Assembly (NCBI RefSeq): GCF_937876455.1
Contig: NZ_CALFIG010000193.1
Location: 1 to 6,736, forward strand
Direction of reading: 5' to 3'
DNA from: an uncultured Flavobacterium sp.
GTDB lineage: Bacteria > Bacteroidota > Bacteroidia > Flavobacteriales > Flavobacteriaceae
Length of the DNA: 6,736 nucleotides
The translations under genes were made by a program, and so were the position numbers. Below the pieces are notes generated by a model. That model did no database searches and had not been told where the DNA came from. It saw only the letters and a list, made by a program, of their open reading frames with translations. Shown piece after piece: positions 6,351 through 6,736 of this stretch (position 1 is the stretch's first letter; the number at the start of each line of letters is the position of its first letter).

Positions 6351-6736
6351 TGTATTTCTTTTAATTCATTGGCAAAGGCTATGACATCTTCTAACATTAC
6401 TAACAAAACAGTTCTTCTGTCGGCTAATGATGGTGGGTATTTCATTATTGGGGCAATTACATCTCTACGAGGTTCATCATCAAAAGCAATATAGGTTTCG
6501 ATTACTTTTTTTAATCCGTCAACTAAAAGATCATTGGCTTCTGCAAATTGATTTAAGGCTTGCATTCTGTTTTCTGTCCAAAAAGTGGTTTCATCAAAAG
6601 TTGTTGTAAGTTGAACTATTTCTTTTGGTTTTTGCCCACTATTGAAGTACTTTTCATAAAGTGCTTTTGCTTCTTCTTCTGTTAAATTAGGGCTCTTTTT
6701 TTCAGGTTCCTTTTCTATGATTTTTTCCTCTACCAC
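6347..6736 (-). CDS. Unidentified protein upstream of hsdR, C-terminal part
   Basis: An open frame enters from the right edge and ends in a TGA at 6349-6347 that overlaps the hsdR ATG (ATGA). It is therefore the preceding gene of the restriction operon. About 129 codons are visible. The first codon in the window is GTG (Val) and is probably internal rather than a start. The visible part begins with a charged Glu/Lys/Pro-rich linker (about 1-18). It continues with helical, acidic sequence that includes LTEEEAKALYEKYF, FDETTFWTENRMQAL and a final helix LLVMLEDVIAFANELKEI. I see no methylase motif or HsdS target-recognition repeat, so it is probably not the end of hsdM or hsdS. It may be a small accessory protein of the kind inserted before hsdR in some Bacteroidota type I loci. 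Function unknown. Confidence 0.75.
   Translation of the reverse strand: MVEEKIIEKEPEKKSPNLTEEEAKALYEKYFNSGQKPKEIVQLTTTFDETTFWTENRMQALNQFAEANDLLVDGLKKVIETYIAFDDEPRRDVIAPIMKYPPSLADRRTVLLVMLEDVIAFANELKEIQ

Noticed and set aside
6734..6736. The GTG at the right edge as the true start of the gene upstream of hsdR
   Set aside because: It is the first codon of the window in an open frame and leads into a charged linker, so it is more likely internal.
1..6736. CRISPR arrays, tRNA or rRNA genes, insertion sequences
   Set aside because: I looked for regularly spaced repeats, tRNA-like cloverleaf ends and transposase motifs and saw none.

Overview
The window is AT-rich DNA, almost certainly from a Bacteroidota bacterium, most likely a member of the Flavobacteriia. 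The support is low GC, A-rich leaders in place of Shine-Dalgarno sites, a Sec/lipoprotein-type (clade II) nitrous oxide reductase, and a candidate promoter box resembling the Bacteroidota TAnnTTTG element. All seven supported coding units lie on the minus strand, so the region reads from right to left.

Right part (about 2400-6736): a type I restriction-modification locus. Its visible core is a complete EcoR124-like HsdR (948 aa) with intact nuclease and helicase motifs. HsdR is translationally coupled by an ATGA overlap to the end of an unidentified upstream gene that runs off the window. Six bases after hsdR comes a 365-aa gene I cannot assign to any family. hsdM and hsdS are not visible and presumably lie to the right.

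Middle part (1333-2413): the tail of the island. It holds the remains of a small DUF6922-like gene, often an antitoxin-type partner, with a TGA exactly where the conserved Trp of its LFWD motif should be and with no start codon. A stand-alone class I SAM-dependent methyltransferase starts 7 bases later. A strong intrinsic terminator follows and probably ends the whole right-hand transcription unit.

Intergenic part (1057-1476): rich in inverted repeats. It includes a 20-bp near-perfect palindrome with Crp/Fnr half-site spacing, placed about 41 bases upstream of the predicted transcription start of the cytochrome gene.

Left part (1-1056): the start of a nitrous oxide respiration (nos) cluster. 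A monohaem c-type cytochrome lipoprotein is followed by nosZ, of which only the first 158 codons are in the window. A hairpin followed by a T-tract separates the two genes. The cytochrome probably passes electrons to NosZ, and both carry lipobox signal peptides, so the pair may be membrane-anchored. The window therefore joins a denitrification operon to a defence-type island, with a degraded gene near the junction.
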